Below, in pieces: positions 1-7,706 of a stretch of DNA of 26,953 bases. Under the pieces are notes generated by a model, which was not told the DNA's origin, ran no database searches, and was given only the letters and a program-made list of their open reading frames with translations. This stretch comes from a virus. A program made the position numbers and the translations under genes. Numbering within the stretch: position 1 is the stretch's first letter; each line of letters starts with the position of its first letter. The DNA is taken from positions 1 to 26,953 of IMG/VR virus record IMGVR_UViG_3300017613_001362, one strand, 5' to 3'.

Positions 1-39
1 ACAGACGTTTTGCGAAAATTGGCAGGGAGAATAGAATGA
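1..39 (+). CDS. 3' end of an upstream gene (partial)
   Basis: Frame 1 is open from the window edge and ends in TGA at 37-39, giving the tail TDVLRKLAGRIE. Its stop overlaps the ATG at 36 in the ATGA arrangement used at many junctions in this window, which is the main reason to believe it. Nothing can be said about its function from 12 residues. Confidence 0.4.
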   Translation, partial: TDVLRKLAGRIE

Positions 40-341
40 CACAAGAATACGCAGTAAAGATTACGCCAGACGGTGCGGTGTTCTTCATGTATTCAGACGA
101 CCATGATCTGTTCACTATGGAAGAGCTGGAGACGATTGAAGTGCACCGTGCCAGCGATGTTCGGTTTGATAATGAAATTTCACGGTGGGTTATTTACGCC
201 AAACAGCCTGATGGCTCTGAGAAGAGACTGGAAGGCACGTACCATAAGAGGGCTGATGCGATTAGGGCAGAGATTGATTTTCTGGAGCAAAGACTGGGAG
301 ATCCTGAATATGTTGAATCGTTCTTCGCCCCAAAAAAGTGA
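36..341 (+). CDS. small phage protein of unknown function, 101 aa
   Basis: Starts at ATG 36 behind a GGGAGA ribosome site at 25-30. The protein is soluble and charged, with an early part that looks like beta strands and a helical end (ADAIRAEIDFLEQRL, about residues 72-86). There are no cysteines, membrane segments or recognisable catalytic motifs. It is the last gene before the 397-bp non-coding stretch. I do not recognise the family. Alternative frames over this region have no ribosome sites and look like shadows. Confidence 0.75.
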   Translation: MTQEYAVKITPDGAVFFMYSDDHDLFTMEELETIEVHRASDVRFDNEISRWVIYAKQPDGSEKRLEGTYHKRADAIRAEIDFLEQRLGDPEYVESFFAPKK

Positions 342-460
342 CCGGAGCCAAGGTGAGAGAGTCCTGACTCCGGTCCGTACAAAGGGAGAAATCAAAAAGG
401 CAGAATATCGCCGTTTGATTAGTAAGTTAGCAGAAATTGGCTCCCTTGTCAAGCAAATAG

Positions 461-474
461 TGCAAGCGATTGCA
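461..474 (+). repeat. dispersed 14-bp palindrome, copy 1
   Basis: TGCAAGCGATTGCA, in the non-coding stretch, 33 bp before the 11-bp repeats that open the phased array. The same half-sequence GCTTGCA recurs twice at 509-515 and 520-526. Confidence 0.85.
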
Positions 475-506
475 TGTGTTTTATTTTCACCACTTTGTGG
501 TACATG

Positions 507-665
507 CTGCTTGCAAACTGCTTGCAGACCTCAAGACACCAGTGGCGTAACCTTACGCCATGCATGTCCTGACCTTACGCCACCCATGTCCTAACCTCCA
601 GACACCAGTGGCCTAACTAATAGAGTAAGTTAGGGTTAGTTAAAGAGTAAGTAAGAAGTAACTAA
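507..665. repeat. 22-bp-phased repeat array (iteron-like)
   Basis: Two 11-bp repeats begin at 507 and 518. Four 22-bp units follow at 529, 551, 573 and 595. Units at 529 and 595 share GACACCAGTGGC-TAA; units at 551 and 573 share CCTTACGCCA then CATGTCCT. TGGCGTAA (543-550) and TTACGCCA (553-560) form an inverted repeat with a 2-bp gap. After a 5-bp offset two further 22-bp units begin at 622 and 644, sharing AGAGTAAGT and ending in CTAA or GTTAA. A 22-bp step is about two helical turns, so a bound protein would sit on one face. Binding by the product of the gene at 739 is inferred. Confidence 0.75.
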
Positions 666-685
666 GCGACCAAAAAATCGGTCGC
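666..685. other. small hairpin before the initiator-like gene
   Basis: GCGACC (666-671) pairs with GGTCGC (680-685) around the loop AAAAAATC. A T-run follows only 15 bp later (TTATTTTTTC at 696-705), so it is a weak candidate for a factor-independent terminator. It may instead be part of the origin structure. Confidence 0.35.
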
Positions 686-738
686 GGAATTTAGCCTTAT
701 TTTTTCTCAACTTTAAGAGAGATCAGGGAGGGCAGAAT

Positions 739-1689
739 ATGGGAGAATTAATAGACTTGCGGAAAAATGCTTTCGTGCAGGTCAACACTTTTTTGCGTGA
801 CATGAAGTTTTGTTTCGTGGCCCGCCATTCCGAAGAGATCGTGTTTGACTTTTTGCTCGACAAGACGTTAAGATATCATAAGCTCTCAGCTTGGATTCGG
901 TGCGACGAGTGGAGAGAAACGAGGAGGGCTAGCGGTGGTCAGGCTGTCCCGCCGTTGCAGAAAATGAGCGAAAGACAGTTGGTCAGGGTTCGAAAGAGTT
1001 TGCGCGATAAGGGCTTGATCGACTGTCAGCATGGGAAGGGAAATTACCGGAGTGAGTACTTCATTAATATCAGAGGGTTACGTGACGTTCTCGCCAGAAT
1101 GTATGAAGGCGTGGAGGACGCCAGACTTGCCAAACCTTATATAATGGGCATGCTTGATCAGCTTGCCGAAGAGTCAGAATGCAAGCGCTTGCAATCCGTA
1201 GTGTTGACGGAGGAAGGTATGGAATTAGAAGACAGTTTGAAGAAGCAGGCAGAAGAACAACCGAAGATCACGAAGGCGGTGCATGACAACAGGAAGAAGA
1301 AGGCACTGACCGACAATGGAGTGTTCATATACATCAGGGATATCTGCTATGAGCTTGAGGTTCCGTTCAAGACGACCCACACCCAGAAGGAGAAGCGACA
1401 GGCTCGTATGTGGCTGAAAGAGTGTGAGGCAGCAGCGGTTGACCCGAGGCAGCGGATACGCAGCGTTTGCGATAACTGGAGTTTGATGCGCAGCTTGCTG
1501 AAGAACGAGCATGGGTATCCATTGCAGTTGGGCAACAGGATGAGCTTCCAGCAGTACTACAAGTTCAGGGGTTACGTGGACGGCTGGTTAGCAGGAAGAG
1601 CTGATGATGGACGAGAGACTGAGGAGGTTGAATACATTGACGTTGACAAGTATCTTAAAGAGGGCGTGATGGAGGTAAAACAGAAATGA
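739..1689 (+). CDS. replication initiator-like winged-helix protein
   Basis: 316 aa, starting at ATG 739 behind GGGAGG. The first 120 residues look like a winged-helix DNA-binding domain: the segment MSERQLVRVRKSLRDKGLID is a helix-turn-helix with a typical 'respond and bind' recognition helix, followed by basic wing residues (QHGKGNYRSEYF). This resembles the N-terminal domain of phage O-type replication proteins. The C-terminal half (about residues 185-300) is rich in Trp and basic residues and is not recognised. It lies directly after a phased repeat array and before helicase and primase genes, which fits an origin-binding initiator. An alternative is a transcription regulator. The palindrome copy at 1180-1193 lies inside the gene. 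Confidence 0.65.
   Translation: MGELIDLRKNAFVQVNTFLRDMKFCFVARHSEEIVFDFLLDKTLRYHKLSAWIRCDEWRETRRASGGQAVPPLQKMSERQLVRVRKSLRDKGLIDCQHGKGNYRSEYFINIRGLRDVLARMYEGVEDARLAKPYIMGMLDQLAEESECKRLQSVVLTEEGMELEDSLKKQAEEQPKITKAVHDNRKKKALTDNGVFIYIRDICYELEVPFKTTHTQKEKRQARMWLKECEAAAVDPRQRIRSVCDNWSLMRSLLKNEHGYPLQLGNRMSFQQYYKFRGYVDGWLAGRADDGRETEEVEYIDVDKYLKEGVMEVKQK
1180..1193 (+). repeat. dispersed 14-bp palindrome, copy 2
   Basis: TGCAAGCGCTTGCA, a perfect palindrome inside the initiator-like gene. It is read as Cys-Lys-Arg-Leu-Gln, with the first codon starting on the first base of the motif. Confidence 0.85.
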
Positions 1690-2468
1690 CAGACAAGCCA
1701 GACTATCCGCCGGACACAAAGGAGGAGTTTGTCAATCTTGATGTGGCAGACAGTAGCGGTTTGCGAGATGTCTATCCTTGGGATACTGCCAGGTTTGGCG
1801 GAAGCAGGGAGAAGTTGAGACAGGTGATGATGGATATTCACACCGCAGGTTATCATGTCAGTAGGATTCGAAAGAAGCCAGACGAGAAAGTAATTAAAGC
1901 ATTGGGCTTGGTTCGGGCGATGCTTTACGAGTTGATGATGAAAGCAAAGGCGAGCGACCAGATGCCGTGGCTGGTTCTGAAGTGTAACAACCCGAAGATG
2001 ATGCAAGCGATTGCACTGTATTTTCCAGCAACTTTTGTGTTGTCGGTTAGGAATAAGAAGCCGATGAATTGTTACAGTTGTAGTACGCAGTACTTGAAGG
2101 ACTTGTTTCATCAGAATATTGAGGTGGACTCTTTTGATGCCAACCCGAATCAGGCTCACATACAGAGAATGCGTGGAGCTGGTCTACTGGTTTGGGAGAA
2201 TGTTGTTGATCAGGTGTCTAACGTGATCAAGGACACTGGACGGTATTGCGACATTCTGAGGTATCGGATGAAGAGCCAGTTGCCGACTTTGATTTTGGCA
2301 CCATTTGAAGGGAAGTACGTGAAGGATGCCACAGAAGAAGCGATTTACAACAAGGTGGCAAGCTGTCTTGGAGAGCAGTTTAGACAGTTGTTGGAACTTG
2401 AAGCTGACGAACTATTGTTGATGGTTAAGAAAGATTCTGAATCTAAGGGTAGAGCAGCAGAGGTATGA
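1686..2468 (+). CDS. unknown protein between initiator and helicase; possible helicase loader
   Basis: 260 aa, with an ATGA overlap with the gene before. No Walker A motif is visible. Around residues 155-205 there is a stretch (GAGLLVWENV, then DILRYRMKSQLPTLILAPF) that resembles the Walker B and sensor 1 region of DnaC/IstB-type ATPases, with hydrophobic strand, acidic residue, and a later hydrophobic strand. A helicase loader commonly sits just before DnaB in phage replication modules, so position supports the guess, but the missing nucleotide-binding loop argues against an active ATPase. The palindrome copy at 2002-2015 is inside the gene. Function should be treated as unknown. Confidence 0.6.
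   Translation: MTDKPDYPPDTKEEFVNLDVADSSGLRDVYPWDTARFGGSREKLRQVMMDIHTAGYHVSRIRKKPDEKVIKALGLVRAMLYELMMKAKASDQMPWLVLKCNNPKMMQAIALYFPATFVLSVRNKKPMNCYSCSTQYLKDLFHQNIEVDSFDANPNQAHIQRMRGAGLLVWENVVDQVSNVIKDTGRYCDILRYRMKSQLPTLILAPFEGKYVKDATEEAIYNKVASCLGEQFRQLLELEADELLLMVKKDSESKGRAAEV
2002..2015 (+). repeat. dispersed 14-bp palindrome, copy 3
   Basis: TGCAAGCGATTGCA inside the possible loader gene, read as Met-Gln-Ala-Ile-Ala, a different codon phase from copy 2. Confidence 0.85.
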
Positions 2469-2469
2469 T

Positions 2470-3705
2470 ATGTCAGTTGGCTTAGCGTTCATGAGAAGAT
2501 TATTGTCAGGAGATCAGCAGGTCTCGTTTCTGGCAGATCATAGCATAGATGAGAACTTATTTGAGGATGATGAGAAGGATGCGTTCGAATTCATCAAGAC
2601 GCACATAAACCATTATGGGCAGTTTCCGACAGTGGAGACTGTCCAGGTTGAGACTGGCGTGGAGATCAGAGAGTTTCCAGATGAACCTATTGGGTATTGG
2701 GTTGATCAGGTCAAGAAGCGGAGCCAGAGTGCGCTTATCGCAAAGGCCGTAGATAAAATAAGGGACTCGGTAGTAGACGGGGACATTAGGGATGCCCGAA
2801 GAATAGCAAGGGACATGGTCTTTGACTTGGAGCAACAAGATCCAGTGGACAGGGTAGTAGGTCTGCCGGAGACAGCCGATTTGGTAGTAGAGGCGCATGA
2901 CAGACGGCAAAGGTCAGATGGCTTGTCCGGCGTGCCTTTTGGCATTTCGTATCTTGACAGGGTGTCCGACGGAGCGCAGGGAGGAGACACAGTTGCCGTC
3001 GTCGGACGTCCGTCGGCAGGGAAATCGTATTTGTTGATCCATATGGCGAAAGAAGCTCATGAACATGGCGAGATTCCGCTGATAGTCTCGATGGAGATGC
3101 CAGCAACTCAGGTGGTCAGGAGACTGGTGGCTTTGCGAACAGGCGTTTCTGCAACGAATATCAGGCTTGGACGTCTAAGCTGGTGGACAAGGCAGAGGGT
3201 AGCAGAGGACATCATTTCGCTGGAATCGGAGAGAGGTGGTGGTAGAACTTTCCACATTTTGCAAGGGTCGCTTTACAGCACAGTGCAGGATATTATCTTG
3301 AGGGTCAGGGAACTGATGCCGACAGTGCTTTACGTAGATGGCGCATATTTGTTGAAGTTAGGCAAGGGCGCACCGAAGGCGAGATGGGAGCAGGTGACAG
3401 AGACCGCAGAATTTTTGAAATCGCTTGCAATGGAACTGAACATTCCAGTCATTGCGTCATACCAGTTTAACCGAAAAGGTGCAGGAAGCTTGGCGAATAT
3501 TGGAGGATCGGATGCCATTGGACAGTTGGCAAGTATAGCAATTTCGATAAGAGATGAACCAATGACGAAGGAAGAGGAAAGGGAGAATATTGACAATCCA
3601 GTCAGGTTCAAGATTTTGGAGTTGATGAAGGGAAGAGAGGGAGAGAAGGGTCAGATCAGAATGGTGTTCAATATGGATCGGATGGTTATAGAGGAGGTCA
3701 CATGA
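2470..3705 (+). CDS. replicative DNA helicase, DnaB type
   Basis: 411 aa. Unwinds DNA at the fork as a hexamer, driven by ATP. The N-terminal helical region (about 1-110) fits the DnaB N-terminal domain; the RecA-like core follows with Walker A GRPSAGKS (179-186), the conserved VSMEMP segment, Walker B-like strand VLYVDG, and the IASYQFNRKG motif that matches the Q(L)(N)R sensor of DnaB-family helicases. The length is a little short of E. coli DnaB, as is usual in phages. It starts one base after the preceding stop and overlaps the primase by ATGA, so helicase and primase are probably translated together. Confidence 0.93.
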   Translation: MSVGLAFMRRLLSGDQQVSFLADHSIDENLFEDDEKDAFEFIKTHINHYGQFPTVETVQVETGVEIREFPDEPIGYWVDQVKKRSQSALIAKAVDKIRDSVVDGDIRDARRIARDMVFDLEQQDPVDRVVGLPETADLVVEAHDRRQRSDGLSGVPFGISYLDRVSDGAQGGDTVAVVGRPSAGKSYLLIHMAKEAHEHGEIPLIVSMEMPATQVVRRLVALRTGVSATNIRLGRLSWWTRQRVAEDIISLESERGGGRTFHILQGSLYSTVQDIILRVRELMPTVLYVDGAYLLKLGKGAPKARWEQVTETAEFLKSLAMELNIPVIASYQFNRKGAGSLANIGGSDAIGQLASIAISIRDEPMTKEEERENIDNPVRFKILELMKGREGEKGQIRMVFNMDRMVIEEVT

Positions 3706-4724
3706 GAGATGATGCCGTGGCCCATTTCCTGCTGGCGCTGGGCGTTGAAGAGAGTACAATACGTGAAGGGAACCGTGGTTGGATTAACAGCCCTTGTCCG
3801 CTGGGTCCGTATCTTCACGAGTCAGGAGCCGACACAAGGCCAAGCTTTGGAATTTGGGCAAACGAAGACCACAGGTCCTCATATTTCTGTTTCGGATGTT
3901 CGCCGAAGCCCAAGCACATAGGCTGGCTCCTCCATAATATGTGGGTTTTGACAGGAGAGTATCCGACAGAAGCGGCAGAGATTTACTCGAAGTATGAGAA
4001 TCACGAACTTGGAGAAGAGAAGACGCTCGAACCATTTGATGCGTTTAAGGACTGGCAGCCAAAGGCGGCGTTAGAGCCATTGGAGTTGTCTGTATTGCGT
4101 GGGTTTCCGATTTTGCAGGGAGCTAAGGGATTTGAAGCAAGGCGGGTGTCAGAGTATTTGGAGATAGAGCGTGGCATTCCAGAGAGAATCCAGAATATGT
4201 GTCGATTGAGATACAATGACCACAAGAGCACGATAGTCTTCCCGATGACCAACAAGGAAGGTGATGTGTTTTTGCTTAGGGAGCGGAGCCGGAAGGCAAA
4301 GAGAATTTGGACAGTGTCGCCGGAGGTAGCCGGATGTCCAGAAAAGACGTTCCCGAAGCTGAGGGATGTAGGTGCGTGGTTCGGCATGCATTTGGCGGTG
4401 TGGACAGAACCAGTGATGCTGGTTGAGGGAGAGTTGGATGCGATGAGATTGATGTCGTTGGGCTACATGAATGCGATATCGTCTGCCACTACTTCAGTGA
4501 CAGATGCGCAGTTGGACACGCTGGTAGCACCGACTTTGATTCTCGGATTCGATGCTGACAAGGCTGGAACCAATGCGTGCAAGAGAGTGGCATCTTATAT
4601 CGGAGGTAAGGCAGTTATGTACAGAGCAGACTGGAGCATTGTAGACTGCAAAGATCCTGGCGATTTGCAGGGAAAGGAGGAGTTGAGAACAGTTTTGTCG
4701 AATTTAGTGCGAATTAAAACTTGA
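3702..4724 (+). CDS. DNA primase, DnaG type with zinc finger and Toprim domain
   Basis: 340 aa. Synthesises RNA primers for the helicase-led fork. The N-terminus carries a CHC2-like zinc finger: C32, H39, C63 and C66. The Toprim core has the acidic residue E242 in LVEGELDAMRL and the DxD pair D284/D286 in LGFDADKAG, the metal-binding residues of the family. It is shorter than bacterial DnaG and lacks an obvious separate helicase-binding domain, as is common in phages. The stop codon TGA is embedded in the -35 box of the promoter for the SSB gene, so a new transcript starts exactly where this gene ends. Confidence 0.92.
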   Translation: MRDDAVAHFLLALGVEESTIREGNRGWINSPCPLGPYLHESGADTRPSFGIWANEDHRSSYFCFGCSPKPKHIGWLLHNMWVLTGEYPTEAAEIYSKYENHELGEEKTLEPFDAFKDWQPKAALEPLELSVLRGFPILQGAKGFEARRVSEYLEIERGIPERIQNMCRLRYNDHKSTIVFPMTNKEGDVFLLRERSRKAKRIWTVSPEVAGCPEKTFPKLRDVGAWFGMHLAVWTEPVMLVEGELDAMRLMSLGYMNAISSATTSVTDAQLDTLVAPTLILGFDADKAGTNACKRVASYIGGKAVMYRADWSIVDCKDPGDLQGKEELRTVLSNLVRIKT

Positions 4725-4749
4725 CAAAAGATAATATATCATGTAGGGT
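4721..4749 (+). promoter_or_regulatory. sigma70-type promoter before the SSB gene
   Basis: TTGACA at 4721-4726, 17-bp spacer, TAGGGT at 4744-4749, with an ATG just before the -10. The -35 is perfect and the -10 is weak. It shares TTGACAAAA and the downstream pattern with the promoters at 10795, 14093 and 24773. The expected start is near 4756, so palindrome copy 4 (4774-4787) would lie in the untranslated leader. Confidence 0.65.
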
Positions 4750-4773
4750 AGAAGAAAGAGTCAAAATTTACCG

Positions 4774-4787
4774 TGCAAGCGATTGCA
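4774..4787 (+). repeat. dispersed 14-bp palindrome, copy 4 (leader of SSB gene)
   Basis: TGCAAGCGATTGCA, between the promoter and the ribosome site of the SSB gene. A bound protein here could block transcription, so this copy may act as an operator. The 20 bases from here, ending CACCAGAA, are identical to those at copy 8 (14065). Confidence 0.85.
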
Positions 4788-4804
4788 CCAGAAAGGAGTT
4801 CACT

Positions 4805-5560
4805 ATGGCAGGAGAGAGTTGGTTTCAGAAAGGCAAGGACGGATGGGAGAGATCGAAGGACGAAGACGCCGCTGCTAAGAAGAGGAGAGAGGAGCAGGGC
4901 ATATGGAGGTTCCGGCTGAAAAGTGATTCCAGCGCAAAGATCACGTTTCTTGACAGTCCGGCCTTCTTTTTTTATGAGCATACGCTTCAGGTGAGAGGGC
5001 GTTGGACTCAAGTCACCTGTATTAAGGAAATGGACACTTGCCCGATTTGCGAGCGCGATGGCAAACCGCCCAGTTACGTAGTCGCGGGAACCATTATAAA
5101 CCATGCGGAGTACAAGACACGCAAGGGCGAGAAGATCAAGAACCAGAAGCAGTTGTTCGTTGCCAAAGGTCGCGCCCGTCAGGGATTGATGCGACAGATC
5201 GAAAGGCGAGACGACGACCTGAAATTCTGTGCCTATGAGATGGCACGTGGCGGTGGCGATACCGAATGCTCGACAGGAGAGGACTATGAGTTCCTGAAGA
5301 GACTCACGGCAAAACAGATCAAGGGCTTTGTACCGAAGGATGAAGATGCCAAGAAGTGGCTGGCCCCGTTCGACTATTCGAAGCTGTTTGAGCCACAGTC
5401 GGCAGAGGAGCTGGCACGGATGATCGGAGCTGCAACTCCAGTAGGCGGAGCTGACGACTCTTATGAACCGCCAGACGATGATGATGGTAAGGCGGATGAA
5501 GGCGATGATGCTGGAGCCGATGAAGAAGAAGGTGCGACCAGCATTGATGATTTGCTTTAA
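4805..5560 (+). CDS. single-stranded DNA-binding protein
   Basis: 251 aa. ATG 4805 is chosen because of AAGGAG at 4793-4798; an upstream TTG in frame lies inside the promoter. The N-terminus is basic with aromatic residues and the central part is beta-rich (ITFLDSPAFFFYEHTLQV), with cysteines C72, C79 and C82 (CPIC) that may hold zinc, as in gp32-type proteins. The last 40 residues are almost all acidic and end in TSIDDLL, the kind of tail by which SSB proteins recruit partners. It protects single strands and organises replication and recombination. Its own promoter allows high expression. Family assignment is by overall architecture. Confidence 0.8.
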   Translation: MAGESWFQKGKDGWERSKDEDAAAKKRREEQGIWRFRLKSDSSAKITFLDSPAFFFYEHTLQVRGRWTQVTCIKEMDTCPICERDGKPPSYVVAGTIINHAEYKTRKGEKIKNQKQLFVAKGRARQGLMRQIERRDDDLKFCAYEMARGGGDTECSTGEDYEFLKRLTAKQIKGFVPKDEDAKKWLAPFDYSKLFEPQSAEELARMIGAATPVGGADDSYEPPDDDDGKADEGDDAGADEEEGATSIDDLL

Positions 5561-5569
5561 GGAGATCGC

Positions 5570-6937
5570 ATGTACAGCAAGGCGATATTGAGCACCCATT
5601 GTTTCGTGCCTATAAAAGAGATCACCTTGGAAGGGATGCGTAGCCTTCTCACCATTAAGAGTAAGTACAGCGAAGACACCGAGGTGAAGCTGTACCAGGA
5701 GGAAGGCGACTGGTTTGGACTGCCGATGTATCACCGGAGAGGACTCAGGTTTGAAGTCTTAAGGGTAGATGATTAGCGGACAGTTGGAGAGCCTGTTAAG
5801 TTCAGATTCAAGTCTGGATACAGGGTAGGCCAGGAAGAGATCATTACGCAATTCGCAGACAGGTTAGAGTACGGATACACCGGAGTGATTTTCGAGGCCC
5901 CGCCAGGATTTGGAAAGACAGTGGTTTTGATCAAGATGATAGAGATGCTTGGCAGAACTACACTGGTGGTGGTCCCGAGATCGAATCTGGTGAAGCAGTG
6001 GGTGGAGCGACTCAAGGAGCATTCCAGCTTAACGGATGCTGATATTGGTGTCGCTCTTGACGGCAAGTGTAAGTGGAAGGGCAAGAAGATAGTTGTTGGG
6101 CTTGTTCATACGCTGACGCTTGACCGTTTTGGAAATGGCTTTCGGGATCATTTTGGTACGGTGGTCTTTGATGAAGTAGACAGAAGCGTGCCTCCGGCAA
6201 CGTTTTCGACGGCAGTCACAATGTTTCCGTCGAAGTACAGGATCGGAGCAAGCGCTACGCTCAAGCGTACAGATGGAATGGATGTGGTGTTTGAAAAGCA
6301 CATTGGCGAGACAAGGATTACTGCGGAAGATGCAAACCGTATGTCGCCGACTGTGATACTCCATTCATTTGACGATAACATGGGCGACGTCTGGGAAGGC
6401 AGCCCGACGCTGAACCGACGTGGGATGCTTCTGTCCATGCTGTCAAAGGACCCGAAACGGAATATGCTGATAGCCTATTACATTGGCTTGATACACAAGT
6501 CAGGTAGAAGGTGTGTGGTTTTATCGGATCGAACGTTACAGTTGTACAGATTGAGAGAGCTGGTAGTTGGTTGCAAAGGTATACCGAGAGATGAGACAGG
6601 TTTCTATGTACGGCAGCTTGATACAGGAAACAGAAAGAAGAGATCCATTACAGAAGCAGAACGGAGACGTGTTGCAAGCGATTGCAATGTGATTTTCGCC
6701 ACGTATGGTATGATGGCTTTAGGAACTGATATTCCAGAGTTAAGCGCTTTGATTTATGCGACACCACAGTCGCAGGTAGAACAATCAAAAGGGAGAATTG
6801 AGAGAGTGTGTGATGGCAAGAAACAGCCAGTCGTCGTGGACATAGTGGATACCGCATACCCAGATGCTAAGAGATGGGCGTTTGCAAGGCAGAGACAATA
6901 CAGAGCAGAGAACTTGAAGATCAAACGCTACAAGTGA
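5570..6937 (+). CDS. superfamily 2 DNA helicase (UvsW/A18-like) interrupted by an in-frame TAG
   Basis: 455 codon positions with TAG as codon 69 (5774-5776). ATG 5570 has AAGGAG. The first 68 residues (VKLYQEEGDWFGLPMY) match the N-terminal substrate domain of phage A18/UvsW-like helicases; after the TAG, in the same frame, come FKSGYRVGQEEII (Q-like motif), Walker A APPGFGKT (110-117), Walker B DEVD (201-204), SAT motif (228-230) and a C-terminal helicase domain ending in QSKGRIERV. No ATG, GTG or TTG lies between the TAG and GTG 5885, which has no ribosome site and would remove the Q-like motif. So one protein is expected, needing TAG to be read as an amino acid. The alternative is a nonsense mutation or a sequencing error. 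Confidence 0.85.
5774..5776 (+). other. in-frame TAG inside the helicase gene
   Basis: Context GAT GAT TAG CGG ACA. Both sides are in one frame and belong to one known protein architecture. See the helicase entry and findings. Confidence 0.75.
6673..6686 (+). repeat. dispersed 14-bp palindrome, copy 5
   Basis: TGCAAGCGATTGCA inside the helicase gene, read as part of Val-Ala-Ser-Asp-Cys-Asn, the third codon phase used by this motif. Confidence 0.85.
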
Positions 6938-6946
6938 GGAGGTTAC

Positions 6947-7387
6947 ATGGCTTGGGATTATAATGAGTGGTACAGACGAAAAGGCAAAAGAGTGCTGTCA
7001 GAGCGCAGAAAGAAGAGGTATCAAAATTCTCCTGCATACCGTGAGACTCAGAGAAAGCGTGCCAGAGAGTATTATCAACGGACTCGCAGTGCCACAGACG
7101 TAAAGGACAGGACGACCGTGATAGCACGCTCCGGCGAACGGTATCATACCATTGGGAGGGTGTCCAAAATGATCAATCGGAATCCGCAACAGATCAGGGA
7201 CTACCATGCCAGCGGTATGCTCCCAGATCCGCTGTTCACGGACACACGTGGCTGGAGATTGTACACCGCAGAGCAGATAATGCTGATGCGGAGAATCTTC
7301 AAGCAGTTGGACCTAAACAAGCTGACACCCACAGAAGCCTCTCGCATGATCCATGATGAATGGAAGGAGAGACTAAATGCCGCGTAA
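6947..7387 (+). CDS. MerR-like helix-turn-helix protein with basic N-terminus
   Basis: 146 aa, ATG 6947 with GAGGAGG just before. Residues 1-55 are very basic and rich in Arg and Tyr (YRETQRKRAREYYQRTR), probably DNA- or RNA-contacting. Residues 66-125 form a MerR-type winged helix: YHTIGRVSKMINRNPQQIRDYHASGMLPDP, then a wing (TRGWRLYTAEQI) and a helix. The usual MerR dimer coil and effector domain are missing, so it may be a small DNA-binding factor, excisionase-like protein or transcription regulator. It sits between the helicase and the recombinase. It is not identifiable beyond the fold. Confidence 0.75.
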   Translation: MAWDYNEWYRRKGKRVLSERRKKRYQNSPAYRETQRKRAREYYQRTRSATDVKDRTTVIARSGERYHTIGRVSKMINRNPQQIRDYHASGMLPDPLFTDTRGWRLYTAEQIMLMRRIFKQLDLNKLTPTEASRMIHDEWKERLNAA

Positions 7388-7706
7388 GATAAGTGAGAAA
7401 GAGGGAATGGTAGAGGTGACGAAGACCACTATGAAGGCTGGAGAGAAGCTTGGTGGTAAGGAGAAAAAAGCAAAGATTAAGATACGTCCGTTCGTGACAG
7501 AAACGGCAAATGTTTCCGTTAAGTATGGCTACACGCTCCCGATGGGAGATTATGCCAGCGCTCGGATGGACGTGATGATCTCAATGCCCTGTTACGTTGA
7601 AGAGGTTCCAGATATGTATGACAAGCTCAGGAAGATGGTAGATGATCTTGTTTCAAGCGAAATGGACAAAGTGACAGGAGGCGCTGATGGCAAAAAGAAA
7701 GGATGA
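7377..7706 (+). CDS. conserved-looking small protein next to the recombinase, 109 aa
   Basis: Overlaps the MerR-like gene by 11 bp and the recombinase gene by 20 bp, so the three are translated as one unit. The first 35 residues are lysine-rich; the middle (ANVSVKYGYTLPMGDYASARMDVMISMPCYVEE) looks like a compact beta fold that I associate with small proteins found beside RecA-like genes in other phages; the end is helical and lysine-rich. Function is unknown. A role in recombination or as a partner of the recombinase is suggested only by position. Confidence 0.75.
   Translation: MPRKISEKEGMVEVTKTTMKAGEKLGGKEKKAKIKIRPFVTETANVSVKYGYTLPMGDYASARMDVMISMPCYVEEVPDMYDKLRKMVDDLVSSEMDKVTGGADGKKKG

Larger units (their letters stand above)
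342..738. other. 397-bp non-coding stretch: candidate replication origin and control region
   Basis: This is the longest gene-free stretch in the window. It holds, in order: an inverted repeat ACCGGAG/CTCCGGT (341-347 and 368-374); one copy of the 14-bp dispersed palindrome (461-474); two 11-bp repeats CTGCTTGCARA (507-528); four 22-bp-phased units (529-616); two AT-rich 22-bp units (622-665); a hairpin GCGACC/GGTCGC (666-671 and 680-685); and an AT-rich run (686-717) just before the ribosome site of the initiator-like gene at 739. Frames crossing it have no ribosome sites and do not look coding. The combination of phased repeats, AT-rich DNA and an initiator-like gene is the classical layout of an iteron origin; that role is inferred. 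Confidence 0.6.

Noticed and set aside
341-374. Inverted repeat ACCGGAG/CTCCGGT as a terminator
   Set aside because: The loop is 20 bases and no T-run follows.
73-594. A 173-codon frame crossing the first gene and the origin-like stretch
   Set aside because: No ribosome site, poor protein composition, and it overlaps a better gene and phased repeats.
3421-3434. Half-matches such as TCGCTTGCA at 3421 and 21117
   Set aside because: Only one arm matches; such halves are expected by chance more often.
4739-5734. A 331-codon open frame on the minus strand over the SSB gene
   Set aside because: It mirrors the SSB gene and helicase start; no ribosome site, and the + strand genes have clear motifs.
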